DNA of 64,000 nucleotides. It comes from Acinetobacter bereziniae LMG 1003 = CIP 70.12. GTDB lineage: Bacteria; Pseudomonadota; Gammaproteobacteria; Pseudomonadales; Moraxellaceae. Numbering within the stretch: the stretch's first letter is position 1; each line of letters begins with the position of its first letter. The translations under genes and the position numbers were made by a program. The DNA is taken from contig NZ_KB849755.1 in the NCBI RefSeq assembly GCF_000368925.1, positions 463,639-527,638 on the forward strand, read 5' to 3'. The notes below the pieces were generated by a model, which saw only the letters and a program-made list of their open reading frames with translations, was not told the DNA's origin and searched no databases. Below are positions 16,112-22,840 of the stretch, one piece after another.

Positions 16112-16985
16112 AGCGCGCGCCCTCAATCAGATCTTGCTTTTTTGGTGTTATGTCAATTTCACTCCCACCAAACACCTGTTGTTCAGCTTCTCGCCAACGA
16201 TCATGCTCATTTGCTGTTTGTTGGGCAGTTGTTTGAAAATGAGGTTGTTGCGGTATTTGCTCGTTTTGATACCAAGAAGCTTTAAACGCCCCCCATGGCT
16301 TTTGGCGCTTCAAACAGTATTCAATCGCTTGAACCATGGTTAATTTTGTTTTACCGATCTCAGTGACCAGGCTTTCAAATGCATTCTTGGTATTTACAGC
16401 CTGCTTTGCTTTTCGTACTTGCAAGAACTCAGTTGCCAATTCATCACTAACACCTAATTTTTTTAATTCAGTTTTAAAATTAAATTTAGGCGAAGCCGTT
16501 TTTGTTTCCGATTCGGGTAATAAGTTTTCAGGTTTCAGTAAGAGGGAATCAGGAATCAGGTTAAGGGAATCAGCACGATCACTTCCGTTCTCATCGTGAT
16601 TAATCTCGATATTTCCTAAGTCCTTAGTAAACTTTGGGTTTTCTTCATCCTTTTGATCTATGTCTGGAAGTTCCGAACCTTTCTCTCTTTCATTCTTGTG
16701 AGGGTTCTGATGTTTCTCAAAATTGATCACTTTTATGTATTGTTGACCTTGAACGGAATAGATCGCGATAAATCCAGATTTTTCTAGATTAATCGTGAGC
16801 TCTTCGATATTGCATTCGTCGTAAGGAAGCAACTGTACTTTTAAACGTTTTGGCTTGTATTCAAAACACCCTTTATGATCTGCTACTGTCCACATACCTA
16901 TAAACAAGAGGCGAGCCAAAGGATCTAGTTCGCTTAGTTCATCATTGGTAAAGAACGAGGGTTTTATATTCCTTGCTCTAGCCAT
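16104..16985 (-). CDS. Replication initiator, O/DnaT-like
   Basis: A 293-residue protein starting MARARNIKPSFFTNDELSEL. Residues about 1-75 (RLLFIGMWTVADHKGCFEYK, then PKRLKVQLLPYD) form the winged-helix-type N-terminus common to prophage replication proteins; the middle is acidic and linker-like; about 165-225 resembles a DnaT/O C-terminal helical region ending in a Trp-rich WGAFKASWYQNE. GAGGTG precedes the ATG. As in lambda, the linker's DNA (16543-16573) carries short direct repeats that could be origin iterons. Role: binds the phage origin and recruits the P-like protein. Confidence 0.8.
   Translation of the reverse strand: MARARNIKPSFFTNDELSELDPLARLLFIGMWTVADHKGCFEYKPKRLKVQLLPYDECNIEELTINLEKSGFIAIYSVQGQQYIKVINFEKHQNPHKNEREKGSELPDIDQKDEENPKFTKDLGNIEINHDENGSDRADSLNLIPDSLLLKPENLLPESETKTASPKFNFKTELKKLGVSDELATEFLQVRKAKQAVNTKNAFESLVTEIGKTKLTMVQAIEYCLKRQKPWGAFKASWYQNEQIPQQPHFQTTAQQTANEHDRWREAEQQVFGGSEIDITPKKQDLIEGARYV
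16543..16573. repeat. Iteron-like GGAATCAG repeats inside the O-like gene
   Basis: Three copies of GGAATCAG occur within about 30 bp (starting near 16545, 16552 and 16566), on one strand, in the linker-coding part of the O-like gene. Lambda's origin lies at the equivalent place. Spacing is irregular (7 then 14 bp), so an origin is only suggested. Confidence 0.4.
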
Positions 16986-17025
16986 TACTCACCTCATATG
17001 CTAAATTTGTCATATTCTTCTCACA

Positions 17026-17355
17026 TCAATTCATTGGTGTGGCAATAAGGCTCAACTGGTCGCGCAGTTGGGCTTTTTTTGTGCCTGTGGTTTTTGTTGG
17101 GGTGACATCAATCAATTTCGGGGAAGCTGTTAATTCAAAATCAAAGCTTTCTCTCATATCTCTTGTATCTGTGGTCAAATCGAACTCAGCTTGTAGACAA
17201 TTAAGTAATTCCTGAACCTCTTGGATTATGTCTATGCCTGCATTTCTCATTAGCTCTGATAGCGATAACTTTCGTGACCTCGCTATTCGTTCCAATCTGA
17301 TCTTTTCGACATCCGTGCATTTAAACGTGATGCTCTCAGTTAGTTTTTCTGACAT
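17026..17355 (-). CDS. Ribbon-helix-helix-like early regulator (109 aa)
   Basis: A 109-residue protein. Residues about 5-45 (ESITFKCTDVEKIRLERIAR then SRKLSLSELMRNAG) fit a ribbon-helix-helix DNA-binding fold: a strand, then two helices separated by a Ser-rich turn. The C-terminal half is acidic, then ends in a basic stretch. It is the second leftward gene, directly after the Cro-like gene, the place of a cII-type activator, but it lacks a typical CII sequence. AGGTGC lies six bases before the ATG. Confidence 0.65.
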   Translation of the reverse strand: MSEKLTESITFKCTDVEKIRLERIARSRKLSLSELMRNAGIDIIQEVQELLNCLQAEFDLTTDTRDMRESFDFELTASPKLIDVTPTKTTGTKKAQLRDQLSLIATPMN

Positions 17356-17366
17356 GGGAGCACCTA

Positions 17367-17615
17367 TTACAAAAAAATGTCAGGGCGTAAGTCTGCCAAT
17401 AGAACAACACCCTTACTTTTTTCATTTATTTTTTTTGAGAGTGTCGCAGAAACACTACCACCATATGCAATCTGCAAAAGGTTTCCTGGTGTAGTTCCGC
17501 AACTTGAAGCAAATTCATTAAGGTCATCTTCAGATTTTTTCTTAAGGTATTTAAGAAGGCTTAATACGTGACCTTTTGAATTTGATTGGTTTTTTAAAAC
17601 TAATGTAGCTCCCAT
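17367..17615 (-). CDS. Cro-like regulator of the YdaS family
   Basis: This 82-residue protein has the YdaS/Cro signature: LLKYLKKKSEDDLNEFASSC, then GTTPGNLLQIAYGG as the helix-turn-helix, and a C-terminal LADLRPDIF. That last motif closes many YdaS-type proteins. AGGAGAT precedes the ATG. It faces the CI-like repressor across 114 bp carrying operator palindromes. The leftward promoter (TTGCAA, 17 bp, TAAATT on the minus strand) spans the perfect operator at 17645-17661. Role: early repressor of cI and tuner of the lytic operon, as Cro in lambda. Confidence 0.85.
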   Translation of the reverse strand: MGATLVLKNQSNSKGHVLSLLKYLKKKSEDDLNEFASSCGTTPGNLLQIAYGGSVSATLSKKINEKSKGVVLLADLRPDIFL

Positions 17616-17644
17616 GGCTATCTCCTAAATCACATACAGAATAA

Positions 17645-17718
17645 TTTAGTATTTTACTAAAGTAATTGCAAGCACGATTTAGCTTTTTACACATTCTGTT
17701 TTTTAGTTTTTTACTATT
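17645..17718. promoter_or_regulatory. Divergent cI/cro operator-promoter region
   Basis: A perfect palindrome TTTAGTA-TTT-TACTAAA lies at 17645-17661, inside the spacer of the leftward cro promoter. An imperfect copy (TTTAGTT-TTT-TACTATT) lies at 17702-17718 over a -10-like TACTAT in front of cI. A weaker match (12 of 17) at 17678-17694 sits between them. Three sites with graded match recall the lambda right operator. The repressor and/or the Cro-like protein are the likely binders. Confidence 0.75.
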
Positions 17719-17729
17719 AAATTGCAATT

Positions 17730-18419
17730 ATGAATATTTCAGACATTAGAAGAACCAAACTTCTTCAGCTTATCGAACAAAAAGCGAACGGCTCTCAAAA
17801 AGATTTTGCCGCAATGGTGGGTACTGCTCCTGCTTATTTAAGTCAGATCATAAATGGAACTATTGGGCAGAATGGTAAACCAGCCTCCTTGGGCAATCCT
17901 TTAGCCAGAAAGATTGAAAAAAAACTAGGCTTAGAGGATGGCTATATGGATCGAGAAAATAGCGACCTTACAAAAGAAGATATCAATGTTGACTATTCAA
18001 AAAAATACTCAATAGAGGGCAGATTAGTACCAGTTATCTCATGGGTTGCAGCTGGGAGTATTTCACCAATTGAAACTGTTCTACGGGATACAATTGTTGA
18101 TGAGTACCTGCCACCTAACACGAAATGTGGGAAAAATGGGTATGGTTTAAAAGTTACAGGAAACTCCATGCTCCCTAGATTTGAGCCAGGTGATCGCATT
18201 TATGTTAACCCTGATGTACAGGCTTTTGATTTAATAACTGGCGACTTGGTTATCGTCGCGTATCTTGGAGATACCGAGGCAACTTTTAAGAAAATTATTA
18301 TTGAGGGTAATCAAAAGTATTTAGAGCCACTCAATCCAGATTGGCCAGAAAAAATCATTAAACTCACTGACGACTCAAGGCTTGTAGGCAAAGTTGTTGG
18401 TTTATACAGGGATATATAA
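17730..18419 (+). CDS. CI-like prophage repressor with S24 peptidase domain
   Basis: A 229-residue protein. Residues 1-70 form the helix-turn-helix domain (SQKDFAAMVGTAPAYLSQII). Residues about 98-229 form an S24/LexA-type domain: a likely Ala108-Gly109 cleavage site (VISWVAAGS), nucleophile Ser146 in TGNSMLPRFEPGD, and general base Lys187 or 188 in ATFKKI. It should keep the prophage silent and self-cleave on RecA activation. No Shine-Dalgarno precedes the ATG, and a -10-like TACTAT ends about 12 bp upstream, so the message may be leaderless, as from lambda PRM. Operators lie at 17645-17718 and 18818-18892. Confidence 0.92.
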   Translation: MNISDIRRTKLLQLIEQKANGSQKDFAAMVGTAPAYLSQIINGTIGQNGKPASLGNPLARKIEKKLGLEDGYMDRENSDLTKEDINVDYSKKYSIEGRLVPVISWVAAGSISPIETVLRDTIVDEYLPPNTKCGKNGYGLKVTGNSMLPRFEPGDRIYVNPDVQAFDLITGDLVIVAYLGDTEATFKKIIIEGNQKYLEPLNPDWPEKIIKLTDDSRLVGKVVGLYRDI

Positions 18420-18766
18420 TGCGAATTTTTCACATGCTCTGGCTTCCTTTTGCATACTGGTTTTCCCCATATAAGTTGGCTAATAATGCCCTTAGGGGAA
18501 CCTTAAAGAAATATGGTGTTGATTTAAATAAAATCCCTAATTCTCTTACGCAGGAGCTTTCGAGCTCCATTATTAATAATCAAAAAGTATTTGATAAAAA
18601 TAAAAGTGCCCTCCAAAAGCTGTATGATCTCCAGTTGCTAACAGATCACAATGCTTTAACAATGAAAAAAATTATAAATCATGAGTTTAAGTATGATTTT
18701 GAATTTACACCTGAGGTGGAACATATAAAAAATATAATGTTGAAACATGCCATAAAAAGATTTTGA
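18419..18766 (+). CDS. Prophage protein translated with the repressor (115 aa)
   Basis: A 115-residue protein whose ATG overlaps the repressor stop (TAATG), so it should be made in the lysogen. The N-terminus (MRIFHMLWLPFAYWFSPY) is aromatic and hydrophobic, possibly peripheral to the membrane; the rest is Lys/Asn-rich helix ending MLKHAIKRF. A terminator follows at once. Genes co-transcribed with repressors often alter the lysogen's phenotype, for example superinfection exclusion or defence, but no known domain is seen. Confidence 0.7.
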   Translation: MRIFHMLWLPFAYWFSPYKLANNALRGTLKKYGVDLNKIPNSLTQELSSSIINNQKVFDKNKSALQKLYDLQLLTDHNALTMKKIINHEFKYDFEFTPEVEHIKNIMLKHAIKRF

Positions 18767-18775
18767 AAATATTAA

Positions 18776-18794
18776 ATCCCACTCTGTGTGGGAT
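18776..18794 (+). terminator. Terminator of the repressor operon
   Basis: Seven-base stem ATCCCAC / GTGGGAT (18776-18782 and 18788-18794) with loop TCTGT, followed by six T. It ends the lysogenic transcript before the rightward operator array. Confidence 0.85.
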
Positions 18795-18817
18795 TTTTTT
18801 GTTTTGCCATTCAATAA

Positions 18818-18892
18818 ATTAGTATAAAACTAAATGAAATATTAAGAATTTTGCTAAAAATAGTATTGTACTAAATTTAGTATTTTGCTAAA
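18818..18892 (+). promoter_or_regulatory. Rightward operon promoter with four repressor operators
   Basis: Sites related to TTTAGTATTTTACTAAA lie at 18818-18834, 18842-18858, 18859-18875 and 18876-18892. The last three abut exactly at 17-bp intervals; the last matches 16 of 17 positions. A promoter (TTGTAC at 18867-18872, 16 bp, TAAATT at 18889-18894) is embedded in the last two. CI binding here would shut off the recombination operon starting at 18966, so this is the counterpart of a second lambda operator. Confidence 0.75.
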
Positions 18893-18911
18893 TTAATCTC
18901 ACACCTACAAA

Positions 18912-18945
18912 AAAAGCCCCTGACATTCGACCGACGGGGGCTTTT
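18912..18945 (+). promoter_or_regulatory. Leader hairpin before the rightward operon
   Basis: AAAAGCCCC (18912-18920) pairs with GGGGCTTTT (18937-18945) around a 16-base loop. It lies between the operator-promoter array and the first gene, so any transcript into the operon must cross it. It resembles an intrinsic terminator with a short T-run. Its role may be attenuation, an antitermination site, or ending a leftward transcript. Confidence 0.55.
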
Positions 18946-18965
18946 ACTCAAAGAGTGAGATAAGT

Positions 18966-19346
18966 ATGAATGCAAAACTAAACGAGATCAAGTCAAACAT
19001 GCTTGTAGGCACAGGTGTTATAGCCCTATTAGCCTCAGCACTTGTTTTAGATCCAACTCAACCAAAACAACAAGTCGTTACAGCTCCTTTCGTTATTGAC
19101 GAAATATCAGAATCCAATGCTGTTGTTCATACAGCTAATCATGAATTCACTTTAGAAATCGAATTTGATGCACGTTATTTCAAAGATGGAAACGGATTTG
19201 AATCAGGTCGTGACGCTGAATTAAATCAAATCAAAGAAATCACAGTGTTCAATGAAGATGGTCAAACAGAAAATTATTATTTAGATCAATCGGATGTGAG
19301 CATCTTAGCAAATCAACTTGAATCAGAATTACGTGACCGCCTTTAA
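18966..19346 (+). CDS. First gene of rightward operon, membrane-anchored protein (126 aa)
   Basis: A 126-residue protein: residues about 12-28 (MLVGTGVIALLASALVL) make a signal anchor; the rest is acidic and predicted outside the cytoplasm, with a beta-rich centre (HEFTLEIEFDARYFKD) and a C-terminal helix (LANQLESELRDRL). GAGTGAGATA provides the ribosome site. It is the first protein made from the derepressed rightward promoter. Family not recognised; envelope targeting suggests an early membrane-level effect. Confidence 0.65.
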   Translation: MNAKLNEIKSNMLVGTGVIALLASALVLDPTQPKQQVVTAPFVIDEISESNAVVHTANHEFTLEIEFDARYFKDGNGFESGRDAELNQIKEITVFNEDGQTENYYLDQSDVSILANQLESELRDRL

Positions 19347-19354
19347 GCGGTCAC
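19333..19354 (+). promoter_or_regulatory. Hairpin spanning the stop codon of the first rightward gene
   Basis: A perfect 8-bp stem, GTGACCGC / GCGGTCAC (19333-19340 and 19347-19354), with loop CTTTAA that contains the stop codon. No T-run follows, so it is not a classical terminator. It may stabilise the upstream message or limit read-through to the 43-residue gene, whose ribosome site comes a few bases later. Confidence 0.5.
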
Positions 19355-19366
19355 TTGGAGTACATC

Positions 19367-19498
19367 ATGGTTCTATATGTCGATTACATCATTTGTCAGG
19401 GTTGCGGTAGATCAGTGACCAATAAGAAAAACTCATTAATTAATGACGGTGTGTTCTTTCTATGCACATGCGGTTGTTTCAAGAAAATTGGAAATTAG
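19367..19498 (+). CDS. Small zinc-ribbon-like protein (43 aa)
   Basis: A 43-residue ORF with an N-terminal CQGC pair and a C-terminal CTCGC cluster separated by about 20 residues, the layout of a minimal zinc ribbon. TGGAG lies before the ATG and the gene ends 9 bp before recT. Its basic tail (FKKIGN) could contact nucleic acid. No enzyme motif. Small zinc ribbons are common in phage recombination operons, but the partner is unknown. Confidence 0.6.
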   Translation: MVLYVDYIICQGCGRSVTNKKNSLINDGVFFLCTCGCFKKIGN

Positions 19499-19507
19499 GA
19501 GAAGAAG

Positions 19508-20437
19508 ATGAATGCACCAGTAAAAACAGAAAATCAAATAGCTGAACATGATCCTAAGTCAATCAAGGCTTATGTTTCAGATTTAACAATTCGTAAGAAA
19601 TTTGAGGAGGTGTTAGGCAAGAAAACTCAAGGATTCTTAGCTTCTGTTATGCAAGTAGCCAATCAACCGCAGTTAAAAAATGCGGTACCAGCAACAGTGA
19701 TTAATGCTGCAATGATGGCTGCAACGCTTGATTTGCCAATAAATAACAATCTGGGTTTTGCCTACATTGTTCCATACAAGCGCAAATTTAAAGATGGTCA
19801 AGGTCGTTGGCAAGAAAGCAATGAAGCTCAATTTCAAATGGGTTACAAAGGATTTATTCAATTAGCTCAACGCTCTGGACAATTTAGCCGTATTGCAGCA
19901 ACACCAGTTTATGAAGGTCAATTGATTTCAGCAAATCCCCTGCTCGGTTATGAGTTTGACTGGACTGTTGAGAATAAAGGGGAAGCAATTGGCTATGTAG
20001 CGTTCTTTAAATTGCTTAACGGGTTTACTGCTGAGCTTTATATGAGCAAGGCTGAAATAAACAAACATGCAGGACGCTATAGCCAGTCTTTTAAATATGG
20101 TTCTGGTGTATGGAAAGATAACTTTGAGGCTATGGCACTTAAGACAGTAACCAAGCTTCTGTTGTCAAAGCAAGCACCGCTTTCAATTGATATGCAAACT
20201 GCTCAACTTGCAGATCAAGCAATTGTTCGTGATGTTGAATCAAATGATTTTGAATATATTGATCACAATGAATCTGTTGCAAATCTTGAAGCGCCAAGTC
20301 AATCGCTTTCAAATGAAGAGTTTCAAAGTATCAAATCATCAATTGCCAGTGGTGATTTAGATAAATCATTTGTTTTGAGTGGTGAAGCTGGTTATGTGCT
20401 TTCAGTTGAGCAACATCAAGAATTGGCGGGGGTTTGA
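19508..20437 (+). CDS. recT: RecT-family single-strand annealing protein
   Basis: A 309-residue protein. Residues about 25-220 match RecT: VINAAMMAATLDLPINNNLG, then FAYIVPYKR, QFQMGYKGFIQLAQRSGQF and AGRYSQSFKYGSGVWKDNFE. The C-terminus is acidic and variable. RecT coats ssDNA tails produced by a partner exonuclease and anneals them to complementary strands; its usual partner, a PD-(D/E)XK exonuclease, is the next gene, 1 bp away. A ribosome site (GGAGAAGAAG) precedes the ATG. Together with RusA it gives the phage its own recombination system. Confidence 0.93.
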   Translation: MNAPVKTENQIAEHDPKSIKAYVSDLTIRKKFEEVLGKKTQGFLASVMQVANQPQLKNAVPATVINAAMMAATLDLPINNNLGFAYIVPYKRKFKDGQGRWQESNEAQFQMGYKGFIQLAQRSGQFSRIAATPVYEGQLISANPLLGYEFDWTVENKGEAIGYVAFFKLLNGFTAELYMSKAEINKHAGRYSQSFKYGSGVWKDNFEAMALKTVTKLLLSKQAPLSIDMQTAQLADQAIVRDVESNDFEYIDHNESVANLEAPSQSLSNEEFQSIKSSIASGDLDKSFVLSGEAGYVLSVEQHQELAGV

Positions 20438-20438
20438 C

Positions 20439-21203
20439 ATGTTAAAAGTACATCCCCACGCCCTCCACAGAATTATGGGTGAGCCAAAATCTATAGATCC
20501 AGTTTTAGTTACTTCAGAAGTAGCTGAAATTATGAAACGCACAAAACGTACAGATGAGGAAAAGGCACTCATTCAAGATTTAAAGAATCACACACTTTCA
20601 GAAGGTGCTAAAACTGCTATTGAGGAATGGGTGATTGAGCGTGTTTATGGCTTTAAAGACTTTCAGGGCAATAAGTACACCGAGAAAGGCTTAACGCTTG
20701 AAGATCATGCCATTAAATCGGTTCAAATGAATAGTTTATTCACTATGGGTGAATACATTCATATGAAAAAAAATGAAAGAACTATAGAGAATAATTGGCT
20801 TGTTGGTACACCAGACATTATTAATCTTGACCATGGACGAGATACTAAGTGTTCATGGTCAGGTGTTCAACACCCTTGGTCTATTCGTAAAGCAGAAAAG
20901 AAAATGAGTGAATACGGCTACGAATGGCAAAACCGTGGATACATGATGCTTACTAAAAAGCCTAAATGGTTCACCGACTTTGTTCTACTCCCTACTCCCG
21001 AGAATCTAATCTATGGAGAAGATCAAAGAGAACAACAGGTTATTTTAGTTAATCAAATCCCTTTGAAAAAGCGCATCACTTCAATTTGCATTGAAAGAAA
21101 CCTTGAGATTGAAGAGTTGATCAAAATCAAATGCTCTGCTGCTCAAGTTTATGCAAATAGCTTTGCAATGGAAATTGGTGTGTACAAGGAGTTTGCAGCA
21201 TGA
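20439..21203 (+). CDS. PD-(D/E)XK exonuclease partner of RecT
   Basis: A 254-residue protein from the ATG at 20439, 1 bp after the recT stop and preceded by GGCGGGGG. The nuclease core is seen as GTPDIINLDHGRDTKCS with Asp126 and the Asp135-x-Lys137 motif; an upstream helix around residues 58-66 (KTAIEEWVIER) can supply the acidic metal ligand. It fits RecE/YqaJ-like phage exonucleases that resect double-stranded ends for RecT. Its stop overlaps the ATG of a 15-codon ORF. Confidence 0.85.
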   Translation: MLKVHPHALHRIMGEPKSIDPVLVTSEVAEIMKRTKRTDEEKALIQDLKNHTLSEGAKTAIEEWVIERVYGFKDFQGNKYTEKGLTLEDHAIKSVQMNSLFTMGEYIHMKKNERTIENNWLVGTPDIINLDHGRDTKCSWSGVQHPWSIRKAEKKMSEYGYEWQNRGYMMLTKKPKWFTDFVLLPTPENLIYGEDQREQQVILVNQIPLKKRITSICIERNLEIEELIKIKCSAAQVYANSFAMEIGVYKEFAA

Positions 21204-21247
21204 CCCTCTTAAAACTTTACTCAACTTTAATGGCGTGGTGGTTGTGA
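21200..21247 (+). CDS. 15-residue hydrophobic mini-ORF
   Basis: The ORF encodes MTLLKLYSTLMAWWL. Its ATG overlaps the exonuclease stop (ATGA), its stop overlaps the next ATG (TGATG), and AAGGAG lies eight bases before it. This leaves no gap between the flanking genes. It may be a tiny membrane-active peptide or a translational bridge. It mirrors the 20-codon ORF of the leftward operon. Confidence 0.45.
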   Translation: MTLLKLYSTLMAWWL

Positions 21248-21450
21248 TGGAGAACCTTAAAAACATTCTTCAATTCGCTTTTGTATGCATCTTTATTCTT
21301 TACACGTTTAATTTTGCGAGAGATTTGATTCTCAAAAATAAAAATTTTGAAGCAGTAATTGAGTGGGTTTCTCGGGGTTATTGCTTTGGAATCGGGCTTT
21401 TCATGGCTGTAGGGTTGCTTATTTTAATTATTAATATTTTTCAAAAATAA
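21247..21450 (+). CDS. Small two-span membrane protein (67 aa)
   Basis: A 67-residue protein with two hydrophobic helices: residues about 8-24 (LQFAFVCIFILYTFNFA) and 46-64 (YCFGIGLFMAVGLLILIINI), joined by a short charged loop. GGTGG precedes the ATG. The same bases (GGTGGTTGTGATGGA) also precede the next gene, showing a duplicated leader. Function unknown; holin-like topology is possible, but early position argues against a lysis role. Confidence 0.65.
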   Translation: MENLKNILQFAFVCIFILYTFNFARDLILKNKNFEAVIEWVSRGYCFGIGLFMAVGLLILIINIFQK

Positions 21451-21460
21451 GGTGGTTGTG

Positions 21461-21730
21461 ATGGAAAAACAAATCAAAATTCAAGACATTGATATCAACA
21501 CAACACCGGGTGTGATTGCTCAAGATGTATTTAAAAAGGCTATTTCACCAGTTATCGGAGTCTTGGAAAAACAAGGTCGTGAATCGGTAAAAGAGTTCAC
21601 CTTCTGTTCAATGTGGCTAGCAATGGGTTTGTATACAAATAATTTAAGCACTTCGGACGCAGAGAAAGCATTAAATCATGCAACCTCAAACGTGATTAAA
21701 GAGCTTAAGAAAATGCGAGGTGAAGTTTGA
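21461..21730 (+). CDS. Prophage protein of unknown function (89 aa)
   Basis: An 89-residue protein starting MEKQIKIQDIDINTTPGVIA. The ATG at 21461 follows GGTGG; a GTG nine bases earlier is less likely. It is mostly helical (VFKKAISPVIGVLEKQGRES) with a C-terminal basic helix (NVIKELKKMRGEV). The stop overlaps the next ATG (TGATG). Family not recognised; it lies among accessory genes of the early operon. Confidence 0.65.
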   Translation: MEKQIKIQDIDINTTPGVIAQDVFKKAISPVIGVLEKQGRESVKEFTFCSMWLAMGLYTNNLSTSDAEKALNHATSNVIKELKKMRGEV

Positions 21731-21999
21731 TGGAAATTCGCATAGGCAAAGAATGGGTAATTTTCACATCTAAAAATGGCTCAAATATCATTTTAGCTAA
21801 AGTTCCTGAGCAATTACAGGATTCAGAAGATCCAATTGACCCTTTAAAAATTGGTCAAAAGTATTACTACTCAACGATATTTGGAGCAATTCAAGGTGTT
21901 TTCAAATTAGGTATTCATGACAGTGAAGCAAGATCATTTTTAGATCTTGAACAAGAAATTATGCGAGTCGCTCAATTATGCGAATCAGCATTTAAATAA
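21730..21999 (+). CDS. Prophage protein of unknown function (89 aa)
   Basis: An 89-residue protein from ATG 21730, which overlaps the previous stop; GAGGTGAAG is the ribosome site. It starts MEIRIGKEWVIFTSKNGSNI, beta-rich in the first half, and ends with a helix (ARSFLDLEQEIMRVAQLCES). No motif or membrane segment. Function unknown; co-translation with its neighbour suggests they act in the same early process. Confidence 0.65.
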   Translation: MEIRIGKEWVIFTSKNGSNIILAKVPEQLQDSEDPIDPLKIGQKYYYSTIFGAIQGVFKLGIHDSEARSFLDLEQEIMRVAQLCESAFK

Positions 22000-22071
22000 T
22001 TCGAGCAAAAATCTGCGCATTATCATCAAAAAATTAGGATTTTGCGCAGAAAAATGCACATAGGTGATGAG

Positions 22072-22587
22072 ATGAAAAATAAAGAAAACAAATCAGATTT
22101 ACGTTTTGAGCAAGAAGATGATGCAGTTTGGGTGTTTAGTGGTGGTAGTCATCAAGGCACTGAAATTAGTCATTTAATTACTTCTCACATTGATGATTAC
22201 AATGAAGATGATGTACGTCTAATTTGTCATTATGCAGCGAATGAAATTGATCGACTTAGAGCAAAGTTAGCTAAAGCCACCCCTGAAGTTTTAGATGCCC
22301 CTGCTCGTGTAGGCGGTGGAGTATTCCGTGAAGGTGTGAAGTGGAAAACCGTTATTGAATCTGCTCAACGACTTTATGAGTACTCAAAAGATGAAATTAA
22401 ACCAATAGTTAGCCCTGCTGATATGTTGAAAATTGCTAATGGTGAATTGGTTTTGGTGCCGAAAGAAGCAACCAAAGAAATGATTGAACGTGGATATGAA
22501 GCTCATGATTGTTTCTTCACTTTAGGCTCAGTAAGAAATGTATGGGATGCAATGATCGAAGCACAGGAGCAAAGTCATGAGCACTAG
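22072..22587 (+). CDS. Prophage protein of unknown function (171 aa)
   Basis: A 171-residue protein starting MKNKENKSDLRFEQEDDAVW; AGGTGATG supports the ATG at 22072 over an upstream Met at 22054. Residues about 35-70 are acidic helices (CHYAANEIDRLRAKLAKAT). About 120-170 (NGELVLVPKEATKEMIERGY) has the LVPKE-(P/A)T-xxM pattern found at the ends of many small phage proteins. The last 11 bases overlap the next gene. Function unknown. Confidence 0.65.
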   Translation: MKNKENKSDLRFEQEDDAVWVFSGGSHQGTEISHLITSHIDDYNEDDVRLICHYAANEIDRLRAKLAKATPEVLDAPARVGGGVFREGVKWKTVIESAQRLYEYSKDEIKPIVSPADMLKIANGELVLVPKEATKEMIERGYEAHDCFFTLGSVRNVWDAMIEAQEQSHEH

Positions 22588-22840
22588 AAAAATTAAATCC
22601 GCTCTTATTAAGAAAGGCATCCCTTTTATAAATATTGAATGGGTGCGCGGTAATTCTGAATGTGAAAGTGAATGGTTTATTGAATTCACAGAAGGTACCA
22701 AACAAGACCTATTTGAAGCATCAAAAAAAGAGGGCAAAGGAGAACTGACAACAGATCACTTCAATTACCCGGGCGGAAATGCTGAGACTGTAATGGAGTT
22801 TATAGATGAGTTACCAAGCCTAAAAGGAGCAAAGTCATGA
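22577..22840 (+). CDS. Prophage protein of unknown function (87 aa)
   Basis: An 87-residue protein starting MSTRKIKSALIKKGIPFINI. It overlaps the previous gene by 11 bp, with AGGAG a few bases upstream of the ATG. A short mixed alpha/beta layout is suggested by INIEWVRGNSECESEWFIEF. Its end overlaps the next ATG. No known domain. The overlap pattern and ribosome site support a real gene. Confidence 0.6.
   Translation: MSTRKIKSALIKKGIPFINIEWVRGNSECESEWFIEFTEGTKQDLFEASKKEGKGELTTDHFNYPGGNAETVMEFIDELPSLKGAKS

Noticed and set aside
17050..17073. Hairpin with a long T-run (17073-17080) inside the ribbon-helix-helix gene
   Set aside because: The T-run is on the plus strand, opposite to the gene, and no rightward gene lies upstream. 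It may stop antisense RNA but is probably coding coincidence.
22012..22050. TCTGCGCA / TGCGCAGA inverted repeat before the 171-residue gene
   Set aside because: Loop of 23 bases and no T-run; could be a regulatory stem but evidence is weak.
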